Part shown: in pieces, positions 51,487-59,647 of the stretch
Layout: every line of letters begins with the position of its first letter
How positions within the stretch are numbered: position 1 is the first letter of the stretch
Program-made: the position numbers and the translations under genes
The notes under the pieces: generated by a model
The model's database searches: none
What the model was told of the DNA's origin: nothing
Seen by the model: only the letters and a program-made list of their open reading frames with translations
Origin: an uncultured Eggerthella sp.
Lineage (GTDB): Bacteria; Actinomycetota; Coriobacteriia; Coriobacteriales; Eggerthellaceae
Direction: 5' to 3'
Length of the DNA stretch: 64,000 nucleotides
Assembly: GCA_900542525.1 (NCBI GenBank)
Contig: UQNZ01000003.1
Coordinates: forward strand, 1 to 64,000

Positions 51487-52461
51487 TTACTCCTCCCTGT
51501 CCTTCTGAAGTGCTGCAACTTCATGGAATATGGTGGCGAAATCGTTGAAGGTTACGGCATCGTTGATGGCACGACGCGCCGCCGTGGCTCCCCTCATACC
51601 TTTCAAATACCACATTGCATGCTTGCGCATCTTCACGATATGATCATCGAAGCGCTCTGAGAGCATACGCGCGTGGCGAAGCGCCACTTCGATGCGCTCA
51701 TCCGTGCTTGGCGCTGGCGCAGCAATGCCATTCTCAAGATAGAATCCGATCTCAGAGAATATCCAAGGATTGCCTTCAGCTGCGCGGCCGATCATCAGCG
51801 CATCGCACCCTGTTTCATCGAGCATGGCGCGCGCACGCTCCCCTGAAGTGATGTCGCCATTGCCGATCACGGGAATCTTCACGACCTCTTTCACACGGCG
51901 AATCGTTTCCCAGCAAGCATCACCTTGGTAGAACTGCTGAGCATAACGTCCATGGATCGCGACCGCAGAAGCGCCTGACTCCTGAACGATGCGAGCAAGT
52001 TCAGGAGCGGTCTCTTCACCGAAAGCGAAACCTCGGCGCATCTTCACCGTAACAGGATGCTCGACCTTGTTCGCCATTGCCTCGACGATACGGCTTGCGA
52101 GCGCCGGGTCGCGCATGAGCGCAGCTCCATCGCCCTTGCCCGCGATCTTGCGCGCCGGGCAGCCCATGTTCACATCGAAGGAGAAGACCGCGCTGCCGAG
52201 CACCTGTTCGAGCTCATAGGCTTCCTGCGCCATCGTTTCTGGCTCATGGCCGAAGATCTGAACAGCCACGTGCTTCTCAGAGGGAGCCAACACGAGCAGA
52301 TCGCGCGTCTTGCCACTACCGTAGCTAAGCGCCTTCGCGGAGACCATTTCGGTATAGGTAAGCTGCGCACCAGCTTCGATGCAGAGTTCGCGAAACACCT
52401 CATCGGTCACACCGGCCATCGGCGCAAGAATAAGGCCTCTATCCTTGAACAGGTCTTCCAT
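51487..52461 (-). CDS. dusB: tRNA-dihydrouridine synthase
   Basis: This FMN-dependent enzyme reduces specific uridines of tRNA. It has 324 residues in a TIM barrel with the catalytic Cys in NMGCPARKI (about residue 98), the lysine-rich PVTVKMRRGF and VIGNGDITSGE. The closest subgroup appears to be DusB, but which uridine is modified cannot be read from the sequence. It lies between lepA (17-bp gap) and hemW (5-bp gap). Confidence 0.92.
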   Translation of the reverse strand: MEDLFKDRGLILAPMAGVTDEVFRELCIEAGAQLTYTEMVSAKALSYGSGKTRDLLVLAPSEKHVAVQIFGHEPETMAQEAYELEQVLGSAVFSFDVNMGCPARKIAGKGDGAALMRDPALASRIVEAMANKVEHPVTVKMRRGFAFGEETAPELARIVQESGASAVAIHGRYAQQFYQGDACWETIRRVKEVVKIPVIGNGDITSGERARAMLDETGCDALMIGRAAEGNPWIFSEIGFYLENGIAAPAPSTDERIEVALRHARMLSERFDDHIVKMRKHAMWYLKGMRGATAARRAINDAVTFNDFATIFHEVAALQKDREE

Positions 52462-52478
52462 CTGACAAAACCGCTGAG

Positions 52479-54284
52479 TTATTCATCGACCTTGAGAATA
52501 GCCATGAAGGCTTCTTGGGGCACCTCGACGCTCCCGATGCTCTTCATGCGCTTCTTGCCTTGCTTCTGCTTCTCAAGCAGCTTGCGCTTACGCGTGATGT
52601 CGCCTCCATAGCATTTGGCTAATACGTCCTTGCGCATCGCACGAACGGTCTGGCGTGAGAGCACGCGCGAACCGACCGCAGCCTGAATGGGGATCTCGAA
52701 CATCTGACGCGGAATGATGCCCTTGAGCTTTTCGACCAACACCTTGCCGCGGGCATAGGCCTTATCGTTATGTACGATGAAAGAGAGTGCATCGATGGGC
52801 TTACCTGCGAGAAGGATATCGAGTTTCACAAGCTTCGAAGTTTTATATTCATCGAAATCATAGTCGAGCGAGGCATAGCCTTTCGTGCGGCTCTTAAGCT
52901 GATCGAAGTAGTCCATGATCAGCTCCGAAAGCGGGATCTCCCAAAGCATCTCGACCGTAGTGGTTGAAAGATAGTTCATCGTGATGAAATTCCCGCGGCG
53001 CGCAACGGTAAGATCCATGACCGCACCCACGTAATCGGGCGGAATGAGGATCTTCGCTTTAAGGTAAGGTTCTTCGATATGATCGATCTCGGAAGCGTCG
53101 GGCATGTCTTGCGGCGAATGAAGAGAGAGCATCTCACCGTTGCTCTTGAACACGTGATATTCCACAGAAGGCGCTGTCGCGAGCAGGTCGAGGTCGAATT
53201 CGCGTTCAAGACGCTCCTTGATGACCTCCATATGGAGCAATCCCAAGAAACCAACACGGAAGCCGAACCCGAGCGCATGCGACGTTTCTGGTTCATAGAC
53301 AAGAGCTGGGTCGTTCAATGAGAGCTTTTCAAGCGCATCTTTCAGCGGTTCGTATTGATCGCCATCGATCGGGAACAACCCCGTATAGACCATCGGTTTC
53401 ACATCACGATATCCAGGGAGCGGTTCAGAACAACCACCGGTGGCATTCGTGATCGTATCACCCACTTTCACCTGCGCAGGATCCTTAAGGCCCGTAACCA
53501 AATAGCCTACTTCACCAACGCCCAGCTCGTCGACGGGCACCTCAGTGGGCTTGCGTACACCAGCTTCCTCAACGAGCGTGGTGGTGTTGGTGGCCATCAT
53601 GCGAATCTCTTGACCTTTTTTGAGCGACCCGTCAACGATGCGAACGAGCGCGACTACGCCTCGATACGCATCGAAATAGGAGTCAAAGATGAGCGCGCGC
53701 AGTGGGGCGTCCTTCTCTCCTACCGGGGCTGGGATCGTATAGACGATCGATTCGAGCAGATCCTCGATACCCGCACCAGTCTTACCGCTTGCAAGGATGG
53801 CGTCATCGGCAGGAAGGGCAAGTGAGTCCTCGATCTCAGCGCGTACCCGTTCAGGATCGGCTGCTGGAAGGTCGATCTTATTGATGAGCGGGATGATCTC
53901 AAGGTTGGCATTCATCGCCATCATAGCGTTCGCAACCGTTTGTGCTTCAACGCCTTGTGTGGCATCGACTACGAGCACCGCTCCTTCGCATGCTGCAAGG
54001 GAACGTGAAACCTCATAGGTGAAGTCAACATGCCCAGGAGTATCGATCAGATTGAAATGATACAGCTCACCGTCTTCGGCGCGATAATCGACGCGCACCG
54101 CCTGGCTTTTGATCGTAATGCCACGTTCGCGCTCAATATCCATCGAATCGAGCAGCTGCTCTTTCATATCGCGCGAAGAGACCGTTTCGGTAAGTTCGAG
54201 AATACGGTCAGAAAGCGTCGATTTACCATGATCGATATGGGCGATGATCGAGAAATTGCGGATATACTTCGGGTCGATGGGCAT
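52479..54284 (-). CDS. lepA: Elongation factor 4 (LepA)
   Basis: This ribosome-associated GTPase is related to EF-G. It has 601 residues from ATG 54284. G1 is AHIDHGKSTLSD, G3 is DTPGHVDFTYE and G4 is NKIDLPAADPE; the C-terminal LepA-specific domain ends in KGKKRMKSIGSVEVPQ-like wording. I chose 54284 because the conserved DPKYIRNFSIIAH follows at once. AGAAGG is about 12 bp upstream, and the frame extends 14 codons further. An extended -10 promoter candidate lies at 54392-54400. Confidence 0.97.
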   Translation of the reverse strand: MPIDPKYIRNFSIIAHIDHGKSTLSDRILELTETVSSRDMKEQLLDSMDIERERGITIKSQAVRVDYRAEDGELYHFNLIDTPGHVDFTYEVSRSLAACEGAVLVVDATQGVEAQTVANAMMAMNANLEIIPLINKIDLPAADPERVRAEIEDSLALPADDAILASGKTGAGIEDLLESIVYTIPAPVGEKDAPLRALIFDSYFDAYRGVVALVRIVDGSLKKGQEIRMMATNTTTLVEEAGVRKPTEVPVDELGVGEVGYLVTGLKDPAQVKVGDTITNATGGCSEPLPGYRDVKPMVYTGLFPIDGDQYEPLKDALEKLSLNDPALVYEPETSHALGFGFRVGFLGLLHMEVIKERLEREFDLDLLATAPSVEYHVFKSNGEMLSLHSPQDMPDASEIDHIEEPYLKAKILIPPDYVGAVMDLTVARRGNFITMNYLSTTTVEMLWEIPLSELIMDYFDQLKSRTKGYASLDYDFDEYKTSKLVKLDILLAGKPIDALSFIVHNDKAYARGKVLVEKLKGIIPRQMFEIPIQAAVGSRVLSRQTVRAMRKDVLAKCYGGDITRKRKLLEKQKQGKKRMKSIGSVEVPQEAFMAILKVDE

Positions 54285-54590
54285 GGATCGTTCAATCCTT
54301 CTCTTATCGGAAAAACGGAGGGTCATTCATTCATCGCCAAGCGCCTGCTCGCCTGCGTTCAGCGCAGCATGGCCGCCGAAGGCACTTCGTGATTCTATCA
54401 AGCACTGCTAGGATTCAGAACGCGCAAACACTCATTCTTCGCTAAAAGCGCAAGAAACGCCTGCGACCTCTTCCCTAGCCCGATCAAGCACTGACAAACA
54501 TTTTAGCGAAGCGCACTACACGGCTTTGGAAAGTTGTGATACGATTCTAGGGCTTTCGTCTACAACTTGTAATTCAATGGAGGATAAAAC
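54285..54590. other. 306-bp divergent intergenic region lepA / rpsT
   Basis: I see no gene here. Two extended -10 promoter candidates are visible. TGA-TAGAAT on the minus strand (54392-54400) could serve lepA. TGA-TACGAT on the plus strand (54537-54545), 46 bp before rpsT, could serve rpsT; neither has a good -35. The rest has no clear repeat or known RNA motif. Confidence 0.45.
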
Positions 54591-55148
54591 GTGGCGAACA
54601 TTAAAAGTCAAAAGAAGCGAATCATCACCAACGAAAAAGCTCGTCTGCGCAACCGTGCAGTACGCTCTGAGCTCAAGACCGCAACGCGTGCCGTTCATGA
54701 TGCTGTAGAAGCAAAGAATGGTGCAGAGGCATATGCTGCTGCACTCGCTGCTTGCCGTCTGCTCGACCGCGCTGTCACCAAAGGCGTTATCCATAAGAAC
54801 CAGGCTGCTAACCGCAAGTCTGGCATCATGAAGCTTGCTAACACGGTCGTCACTGCTGAAGACATCGCCGCATACAAGCCTGCAGAGAAGAAAGCTCCTG
54901 CAAAGACTGGTTCCAAGAAGGCTGCTGCGAAGGCTGCTCGCAAAGAGGCTCAGGCTGCTGCTGAAAAGGAAAAGGATAAGCGCCGCAAGAAGACGCAAAA
55001 GGAGCAAGCTGCTGCTGCCAAGAAAAAGAAGGAAGCCGAAGAGGCTGGCGCAGCTGAAGAAGCAGCTGCTGCTGAAGCTGAAGCAGAAGAAGGAGTCAAA
55101 GAAGAGGCTGAAGCTGCTGCTGAAGAAGAAGCGACTGACGAAGCATAA
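54591..55148 (+). CDS. rpsT: 30S ribosomal protein S20 with long charged C-terminal extension
   Basis: Residues 1-90 are a normal S20: ANIKSQKKRIITNEKARLRNRAVRS at the N-terminus in split form, a Lys/Arg-rich helical bundle, and HKNQAANRKSGIMKL near 68-82. The typical family length is about 85-90, whereas this frame has 185. The tail first is Lys/Arg/Ala-rich (about 97-147), then Glu/Ala-rich (148-185), low complexity and probably disordered or a charged helix. It starts at GTG with ATGGAGG upstream. A terminator follows 44 bp after the stop, confirming that the extension belongs to the same gene. Confidence 0.95.
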   Translation: MANIKSQKKRIITNEKARLRNRAVRSELKTATRAVHDAVEAKNGAEAYAAALAACRLLDRAVTKGVIHKNQAANRKSGIMKLANTVVTAEDIAAYKPAEKKAPAKTGSKKAAAKAARKEAQAAAEKEKDKRRKKTQKEQAAAAKKKKEAEEAGAAEEAAAAEAEAEEGVKEEAEAAAEEEATDEA

Positions 55149-55192
55149 TCTCGCCACTCTATCTCGGATTCGTCCGCATATCGAAAAAGATG

Positions 55193-55218
55193 CCCGGCTC
55201 AATGCCGGGTTTCTTTTT
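55193..55218 (+). terminator. Rho-independent terminator after rpsT
   Basis: CCCGGC pairs with GCCGGG around a 5-base loop and is followed by TTTCTTTTT on the plus strand. Confidence 0.88.
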
Positions 55219-55295
55219 GCACTGAAAGGATGCATTCAACTATCCGTACAAAAGCTGACTCATAGAGATAACTATCGTTTTGGTCCTTTTGCGCC

Positions 55296-55309
55296 TATCT
55301 CTAGAGATA
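55296..55309. promoter_or_regulatory. 14-bp perfect palindrome upstream of galU
   Basis: TATCTCTAGAGATA lies 29 bp upstream of the extended -10 candidate at 55335-55343. It could be a dimeric repressor or activator site for galU; no known consensus matched. Confidence 0.35.
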
Positions 55310-55334
55310 TGTAAGACGTCCGCTCTATAAGATT

Positions 55335-55343
55335 TGATAGAAT
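55335..55343 (+). promoter_or_regulatory. Extended -10 promoter candidate for galU
   Basis: TGA-TAGAAT sits 36 bp before the galU ATG. It is the same nine bases as the lepA candidate on the other strand at 54392-54400. No good -35 is present, as expected of an extended -10 promoter. Confidence 0.45.
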
Positions 55344-55378
55344 AGTTCCACATCGAACAAGAGCAAAACGAGGTATAC

Positions 55379-56194
55379 ATGAAAGCGCTCATTCCTGCTG
55401 CAGGTCTTGGAAGCCGATTCCTCCCTGCCACCAAAGCACAACCAAAAGAAATGCTGCTCGTTGTTGACAAGCCAGCTATCCAATATGTTGTCGAAGAAGG
55501 ACTCGCTTCTGGTGCCGATGAAGTGATAATCATCAACAGTCGCGATAAGAAGTCGATCGAAGAGCACTTCACCCCTGATCCAGAACTGGAAGCAGAACTG
55601 CGTAGTCGCGGCAAAGATAGCTATGCCGATAAGGTGGCTCACGCAGGCAGCTTGAATGTCTCCTACGTCTATCAAGATGAACCGCTCGGTCTTGGTCATG
55701 CCGTTCATTGCGCTGCGGACAGGATCGAAAGTGAACCGTTCTTCGTTCTTCTCGGTGATGTACTCGTTCCCGAGAACAACATGCTCACACGCATGAAGGA
55801 AATCTCAGATGAGCATAACGGTGCCAACGTGATCGCAGTGCTTCCTGTTCCTGAAGCAGAAGTTGATCGTTTTGGCGTGATTGCAGGTGAAGAGATTGCA
55901 GGTGACGTCTGGAAGGTTTCAGCACTCTGTGAAAAGCCTACCCCTGAAGAGGCGCCGAGCAATCTTGCCGTATTTGGACGCTACCTCCTCTCCCCACGCG
56001 TGATGGAGCTCCTTGCTGAAGTCAAACCTGGTGCAGGCGGAGAGATTCAGCTCACCGATGCACTCGACGAGGTGCTCAAAGAGGAAGAGATGTATGCGCT
56101 CGTTATCAACGAGGAAGATGGCTTCGACACTGGCACGGTAGAAAGCTGGCTCGATACCAATAATCGCCTCTTCGCGCGCCTGAAGAACGCCTAA
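55379..56194 (+). CDS. galU: UTP-glucose-1-phosphate uridylyltransferase
   Basis: GalU makes UDP-glucose for envelope polysaccharides and glycolipids. It has 271 residues, slightly shorter than the typical 290. The nucleotidyltransferase loop AAGLGSRFLPATKAQPKEM is at about 6-24, VVDKPAIQYVVEEG follows, and GLGHAVHCA is near 105. Its stop codon (56192-56194) directly abuts the left arm of the inverted-repeat element, so the 3' end of the transcript must run into that structure. Confidence 0.95.
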   Translation: MKALIPAAGLGSRFLPATKAQPKEMLLVVDKPAIQYVVEEGLASGADEVIIINSRDKKSIEEHFTPDPELEAELRSRGKDSYADKVAHAGSLNVSYVYQDEPLGLGHAVHCAADRIESEPFFVLLGDVLVPENNMLTRMKEISDEHNGANVIAVLPVPEAEVDRFGVIAGEEIAGDVWKVSALCEKPTPEEAPSNLAVFGRYLLSPRVMELLAEVKPGAGGEIQLTDALDEVLKEEEMYALVINEEDGFDTGTVESWLDTNNRLFARLKNA

Positions 56195-56228
56195 AGATGA
56201 CAAACTACCCGGTCGTTCGACATCTTTT
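56195..56228 (+). repeat. Left terminal inverted repeat, 34 bp
   Basis: It begins AGATGACAAACTACCC and ends GACATCTTTT, and is followed by two further T's that can wobble-pair with G584/G585 of the right side. Confidence 0.9.
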
Positions 56229-56585
56229 TTGATTCGACCAGTGAAGAGGGTAAGGCACGAGGTTCCCCGCTTCCCTGCTCAAGAACCTGCATTCTGCAGG
56301 TTCTTTCGTGCGTCGCTGCTTTGCTCGGGTTTTATTACTAACGAATTTAGTCGGTAAAGAGTCACCTCGTTGCCTCACCCTCTCCGCTGATCGAGCTAGA
56401 TGTTTCCGGTCGAGCAAGCAGCTGAGCCCATGGGGTGCTTGAATTACTCTGAGTCCACATACTTCAATATAAATAGGTTGTCCGAAGGAGCGAAGCGCAT
56501 GAGCTTGCCTGATTAGGCAAGCGAACAGCGAAAGCGGGTAATCACAAGTGCCCCATAGGTGTGCTGCTTGCTTGGGATAGATGGG

Positions 56586-56619
56586 AAAAGATGTCGAACG
56601 ACCGGGTAGTTTGTCATCT
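56586..56619 (-). repeat. Right terminal inverted repeat, 34 bp
   Basis: This is the exact reverse complement of 56195-56228, ending GGGTAGTTTGTCATCT. The veg terminator begins 17 bp further on. Confidence 0.9.
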
Positions 56620-56635
56620 GCTTGCCTAGAGAAGA

Positions 56636-56667
56636 AAGACCCCACAACCAGTATGGTACGGGGTCTT
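56636..56667 (-). terminator. Terminator after veg
   Basis: AAGACCCC pairs with GGGGTCTT, with an inner ACC/GGT stem. The minus-strand transcript continues with a T/C-rich CTTTCTTCTCT-like tail. It lies 27 bp past the veg stop. Confidence 0.65.
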
Positions 56668-56694
56668 CGATTAATGAGAATCGTAGATGATGAG

Positions 56695-57063
56695 CTAGAT
56701 CATCGAAATTGGCTGCAATTCGGATTCAGATGCTTCCTGCTGGCCTTCAGCAATAACAGGAATAAGCTCATCTTCTGCTTCGATCTCCTCGATGAAGGGG
56801 CCGAAGAGCGCTTCACCGTTCTGGCTCAGTTCGACCATGCCGGTAAGGATATCAACATACTGATAGGACTGACGAGCCGCAACACCACGCTTACGCTTGA
56901 CCTCCATGATGAACAGCTTAGGATGCACCTGCATGAGGACTCCTTCGCTCTCAACGATCTTAGAACGACCCATATTCGCGCGAACACGAAGCTTTTGGCC
57001 AACAAAATCGCTTAAGGTATCATGAATGCTATCGACGATCTGTGCTTGCTTTGCTAAATCCAT
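56695..57063 (-). CDS. veg: Veg-family protein (DUF1021)
   Basis: This 122-residue protein has a core clearly like Bacillus Veg: GQKLRVRANMGRSKIVESEGVL, then SYQYVDILTGMVEL. Veg is a small SH3-like protein of highly expressed genes; in Bacillus it affects biofilm matrix genes and spore outgrowth, and its general role is unknown. It is about 35 residues longer than Bacillus Veg, with an acidic C-terminal tail. ATG 57063 follows GAGGAAG. It lies downstream of rsmA, the same neighbourhood as in Bacillus (ksgA-veg). Confidence 0.85.
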   Translation of the reverse strand: MDLAKQAQIVDSIHDTLSDFVGQKLRVRANMGRSKIVESEGVLMQVHPKLFIMEVKRKRGVAARQSYQYVDILTGMVELSQNGEALFGPFIEEIEAEDELIPVIAEGQQEASESELQPISMI

Positions 57064-57207
57064 AAACACTTCCTCAAAAAGGCATAGTAAAACCCGTTTA
57101 TAATAACACGCTCCCAAATCTAGGTATAACAACTACGTTTGTTTTTTCACCAACGGCACTTTTTATTCGTTGAGAAACTACTCTTAGATTCAATAGCGAG
57201 CGCGCGA

Positions 57208-58086
57208 TCAACCGCAAATCAGTGCGATATATGCTTCGCCAAGCTTAAGGAAGTCTGAGACCGCAAGCACCTCACCGCGCACCTTCGGATCGATGCCGCT
57301 CCTCTCGAAGAGCTCAGGAAGAAGCGATGATGCATCGAACAAAGAATCTGTTCGTTCAAAGTAGCGCTTCATCGAGTTCGCAATAGTCTTACGACGATTC
57401 TCAAAGGCAGCATCGGCCATGAGCATCGTTGCATACGTCAGTTCACTGCTGCGCGCTTCGGTAACGCGGTCAAGACGAATAACCGTGCTCTTCACGCGAG
57501 GTGGTGGGAAGAAATTGCTCTCTGCCACTGAGAACTTGCCAACAGGCTTAGCAAAAAGACGCAACTTGACCGTGTATGCACCATAGTTCTTCGATCCAGG
57601 AGCTGCACTCATGCGATCAGCCACTTCGGCTTGCACCATGATCGTTGCGCTCTCAAGGCTCTCAAAACGCTCGAAGAAATCGAGCACGATCGTTGCAGCG
57701 ACCGCATAAGGAAGATTGGATACCAGTTTATTCGGAGCGAAAGGAAGGTTGTCTGTCTGCACATCCAAGGCATCAGCTGAGATGAGCGAAAACGTATCGG
57801 AAAACGGTGCACAAGTCTCTTCGAGCACTTCTATAAGGTCAGTATCGCGCTCAATCGAGACTACCTCCCCACTGCGCTTCAAGAGCGCTTCGGTAAGCGT
57901 TCCGATCCCTGGACCAACTTCTACCACGCGATCTTCTGCCGAAAGCTCTGCAAGATTGCAGATACGCTCGACCACCCCATCGTTGATAAGGAAATGCTGT
58001 CCGAGCGATTTCTTCGTGCTCAATCCGAAGCGATCGAGCACCGCCCTAGTATCTGCAACAGAAGCGAGTGAAGAGAGCCGCGTCAT
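57208..58086 (-). CDS. rsmA: 16S rRNA (A1518/A1519-N6) dimethyltransferase
   Basis: RsmA/KsgA dimethylates two adenines near the 16S 3' end. It has 292 residues. The N-terminal KKSLGQHFLIN, SAM loop EVGPGIGTLTEALL and catalytic NLPYAVA (N-L-P-Y) are intact. It begins in an ATGA overlap with the preceding flavoprotein gene. Resistance to kasugamycin would follow from loss, but this copy looks functional. Confidence 0.97.
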   Translation of the reverse strand: MTRLSSLASVADTRAVLDRFGLSTKKSLGQHFLINDGVVERICNLAELSAEDRVVEVGPGIGTLTEALLKRSGEVVSIERDTDLIEVLEETCAPFSDTFSLISADALDVQTDNLPFAPNKLVSNLPYAVAATIVLDFFERFESLESATIMVQAEVADRMSAAPGSKNYGAYTVKLRLFAKPVGKFSVAESNFFPPPRVKSTVIRLDRVTEARSSELTYATMLMADAAFENRRKTIANSMKRYFERTDSLFDASSLLPELFERSGIDPKVRGEVLAVSDFLKLGEAYIALICG

Positions 58087-58646
58087 GTTCGTTGCTCCCC
58101 TCTTCCCTGCTCGATCATCTGCAATGCTTCAGAGACGATCCCATCTTCATCAAAGGCGATAAGATCGCGCGCATCTGCCACTGAAAAATCCGCGAGAGCA
58201 AAAGGAGACGCAACCTGCGCCTGCGCAGGAGCGGTACCGTACGGGTCTCCGCCCTCGCCAACGAGCGCTACATACAGCGCGCGTTTAGGAGGAAGCGCTC
58301 TTCCCTGCTCGATCTGTTGCTGACGCTTCCAAAAGTAAGGCTGAAAACGATCGAGTAACGCCTTGAACTGCGAAGGAACGCCCGCAAAATAGATAGGGCT
58401 TACCACGAGAACAGCATCTGCTTCATCGAGTGCAGAAGAGATGCACGTAAAATCGTCGGAGTAGATGCAGGTGAAGCTCTCTTTGCAGCGATCGCAACCG
58501 ATGCAGCCGTGCACAGCAATGCGAGCACATGAGAAGAGCGCAACACAGCTGCCATGCTCCCGAAGTGCGTCTGCGATCCTTCTTGCAGCATTGCTGCATT
58601 TTCCCTGATCGTAGGGAGAGCCTACCAGTATTACCCAATTTGCCAT
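58083..58646 (-). CDS. Flavodoxin-like NAD(P)H-dependent FMN reductase
   Basis: This 187-residue protein of the NADPH-dependent FMN-reductase/flavodoxin fold has the phosphate-binding loop GSPYDQGKCSNAARRI at the N-terminus, VVSPIYFAGVPSQFKALLDR near 80-100, and a Cys cluster CIGCDRCKESFTC (about 48-60). That cluster is seen in Wrb/iron-sulfur flavoprotein-like members. The substrate is unknown. It overlaps tatD by 16 bp and rsmA by 4 bp, so it is cotranslated with rRNA and DNA maintenance genes. Confidence 0.85.
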   Translation of the reverse strand: MANWVILVGSPYDQGKCSNAARRIADALREHGSCVALFSCARIAVHGCIGCDRCKESFTCIYSDDFTCISSALDEADAVLVVSPIYFAGVPSQFKALLDRFQPYFWKRQQQIEQGRALPPKRALYVALVGEGGDPYGTAPAQAQVASPFALADFSVADARDLIAFDEDGIVSEALQMIEQGRGEQRT

Positions 58647-59647
58647 GGAGTAAGCTCCCTATCGAGCAGCGAACAGGCATTGCTGAAGAGTTGCTCGAGA
58701 AAACCGCGCTGCTCATCGAGCGTGGAACACCCATACAGTTCGCACAGTTTAGCCGCTGTGAAGATCGTGAATTCTGGCCCGCATTCGCTACCGCGCAGCG
58801 GTTCAGGGGTCATAAAAGGTGAATCGGTTTCTGTGAGCAAGCGATCGAGAGGCACCTGGAGCGCACTTTCACCCACCTCAGGAGACTTCTTGAAGGTAAC
58901 GGGTCCTCCGAACGCCACATAACAGCCAGCCTCTACCCACGGCTCAATGATGGTTGGGGCGAGGTTGAAGCAGTGGAGCAATACCCCTGCTTCAGGAAAG
59001 CCTTCTTCTTGCAAGATAGCAAAACCATCATCGTGTGCTTCACGCATGTGCAAAAGGAGCGGCAGCCCGGCCTTGTGAGCAAGGCGAATCTGACGCCTGA
59101 AAGCTTCACGTTGTTCAGGGCGCGGCGAATGATCGTAATGATAGTCGAGCCCTACTTCACCGATCGCATCGACCCGCGGATCACGCAAGTCCTGCAGTAG
59201 CTTTTCTTCAAGCGCATCATCATAGAACTTCGCATTGTGAGGATGGCAACCGATCCCAACTCGCACCTTTGGTCTGGCGAACTCGAAACCAGGAAGTTCA
59301 TAAGATTCGTAGATACGCTTCGCCTCTTCGAACCAAAAATCAAGCTGTTCGAAGGTGGTGCGGTCATCTTCCTGCACATCAACGATCGTACAGATGAACT
59401 TGACGCCATAGAACGCACTTCGAGCGAGTGCGAGCGCAGGATTACCAAGCATATCGAGATGCGCGTGCGTATCAGCGATAGGCGCATCGAATTTCGGTGG
59501 AGAGACAAGCCGGCACTTTTCCTTCTTGCGCTTCTGATAGAAGAGCATATCGTGCGCAAACGGAGCAAGATCCGCAAGCGGCATGCTCTCTCCAAAGGAA
59601 TAAGAAAGCAGATCGGTTTGATTATTCGAGGGAGAAGTCGATTGCAT
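58631..59647 (-). CDS. tatD: TatD-family metal-dependent DNase/hydrolase
   Basis: This TIM-barrel metallohydrolase has 338 residues, compared with the usual 255-265. The metal motifs DTHAHLD (about 59-65), EVGLDYHYD, LLLHMREA, HCFN and ETDSPF are complete. The extra length is an N-terminal extension of about 57 residues, without known motif, overlapping the metG end by 26 bp. A later start cannot be excluded. metG-tatD-rsmA is a common Gram-positive order. Confidence 0.9.
   Translation of the reverse strand: MQSTSPSNNQTDLLSYSFGESMPLADLAPFAHDMLFYQKRKKEKCRLVSPPKFDAPIADTHAHLDMLGNPALALARSAFYGVKFICTIVDVQEDDRTTFEQLDFWFEEAKRIYESYELPGFEFARPKVRVGIGCHPHNAKFYDDALEEKLLQDLRDPRVDAIGEVGLDYHYDHSPRPEQREAFRRQIRLAHKAGLPLLLHMREAHDDGFAILQEEGFPEAGVLLHCFNLAPTIIEPWVEAGCYVAFGGPVTFKKSPEVGESALQVPLDRLLTETDSPFMTPEPLRGSECGPEFTIFTAAKLCELYGCSTLDEQRGFLEQLFSNACSLLDRELTPWQIG

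Larger units (their letters stand above)
56195..56619. mobile_element. 425-bp non-coding element with perfect 34-bp terminal inverted repeats
   Basis: The ends 56195-56228 and 56586-56619 are exact reverse complements over 34 bases and enclose 357 bp without a credible gene. Inside are a 17-bp near-perfect long-range helix (246-263 with 364-382 of 56xxx), an 11-bp hairpin at 56281-56305, a 5-bp hairpin at 56337-56351 and an 8-bp hairpin at 56503-56522. This could be a MITE-like non-autonomous transposable element, an invertible DNA segment or a structured RNA whose ends form one long helix. GCCTA occurs just outside both ends (56189-56193 and 56624-56628), an imperfectly placed possible target duplication. 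It does not match RNase P RNA, tmRNA, 6S RNA or a group II intron core as far as I can tell. Confidence 0.6.

Noticed and set aside
56195..56228. The left inverted-repeat arm with its T-run as a galU terminator
   Set aside because: The arm alone forms only a 4-bp hairpin with a 2-base loop before the T's. Real termination would need the distant right arm, which is transcribed later.
56195..56619. RNase P RNA, tmRNA or group II intron as identity of the element
   Set aside because: I looked on both strands for the RNase P core (GGAAAGTC), the tmRNA ends and tag, and a domain V hairpin, and found none. A covariance-model scan would settle it.
56195..56619. Retron msr-msd
   Set aside because: Terminal inverted repeats recall retron a1/a2, but no reverse transcriptase is encoded anywhere in the window and the arms are far longer than usual.
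56205..56645. A 146-codon open frame on the minus strand through the inverted-repeat element
   Set aside because: It begins inside the veg terminator, runs through both inverted-repeat arms and all internal hairpins, has no ribosome binding site and shows no recognisable domain. Its residues are explained by the structured DNA.
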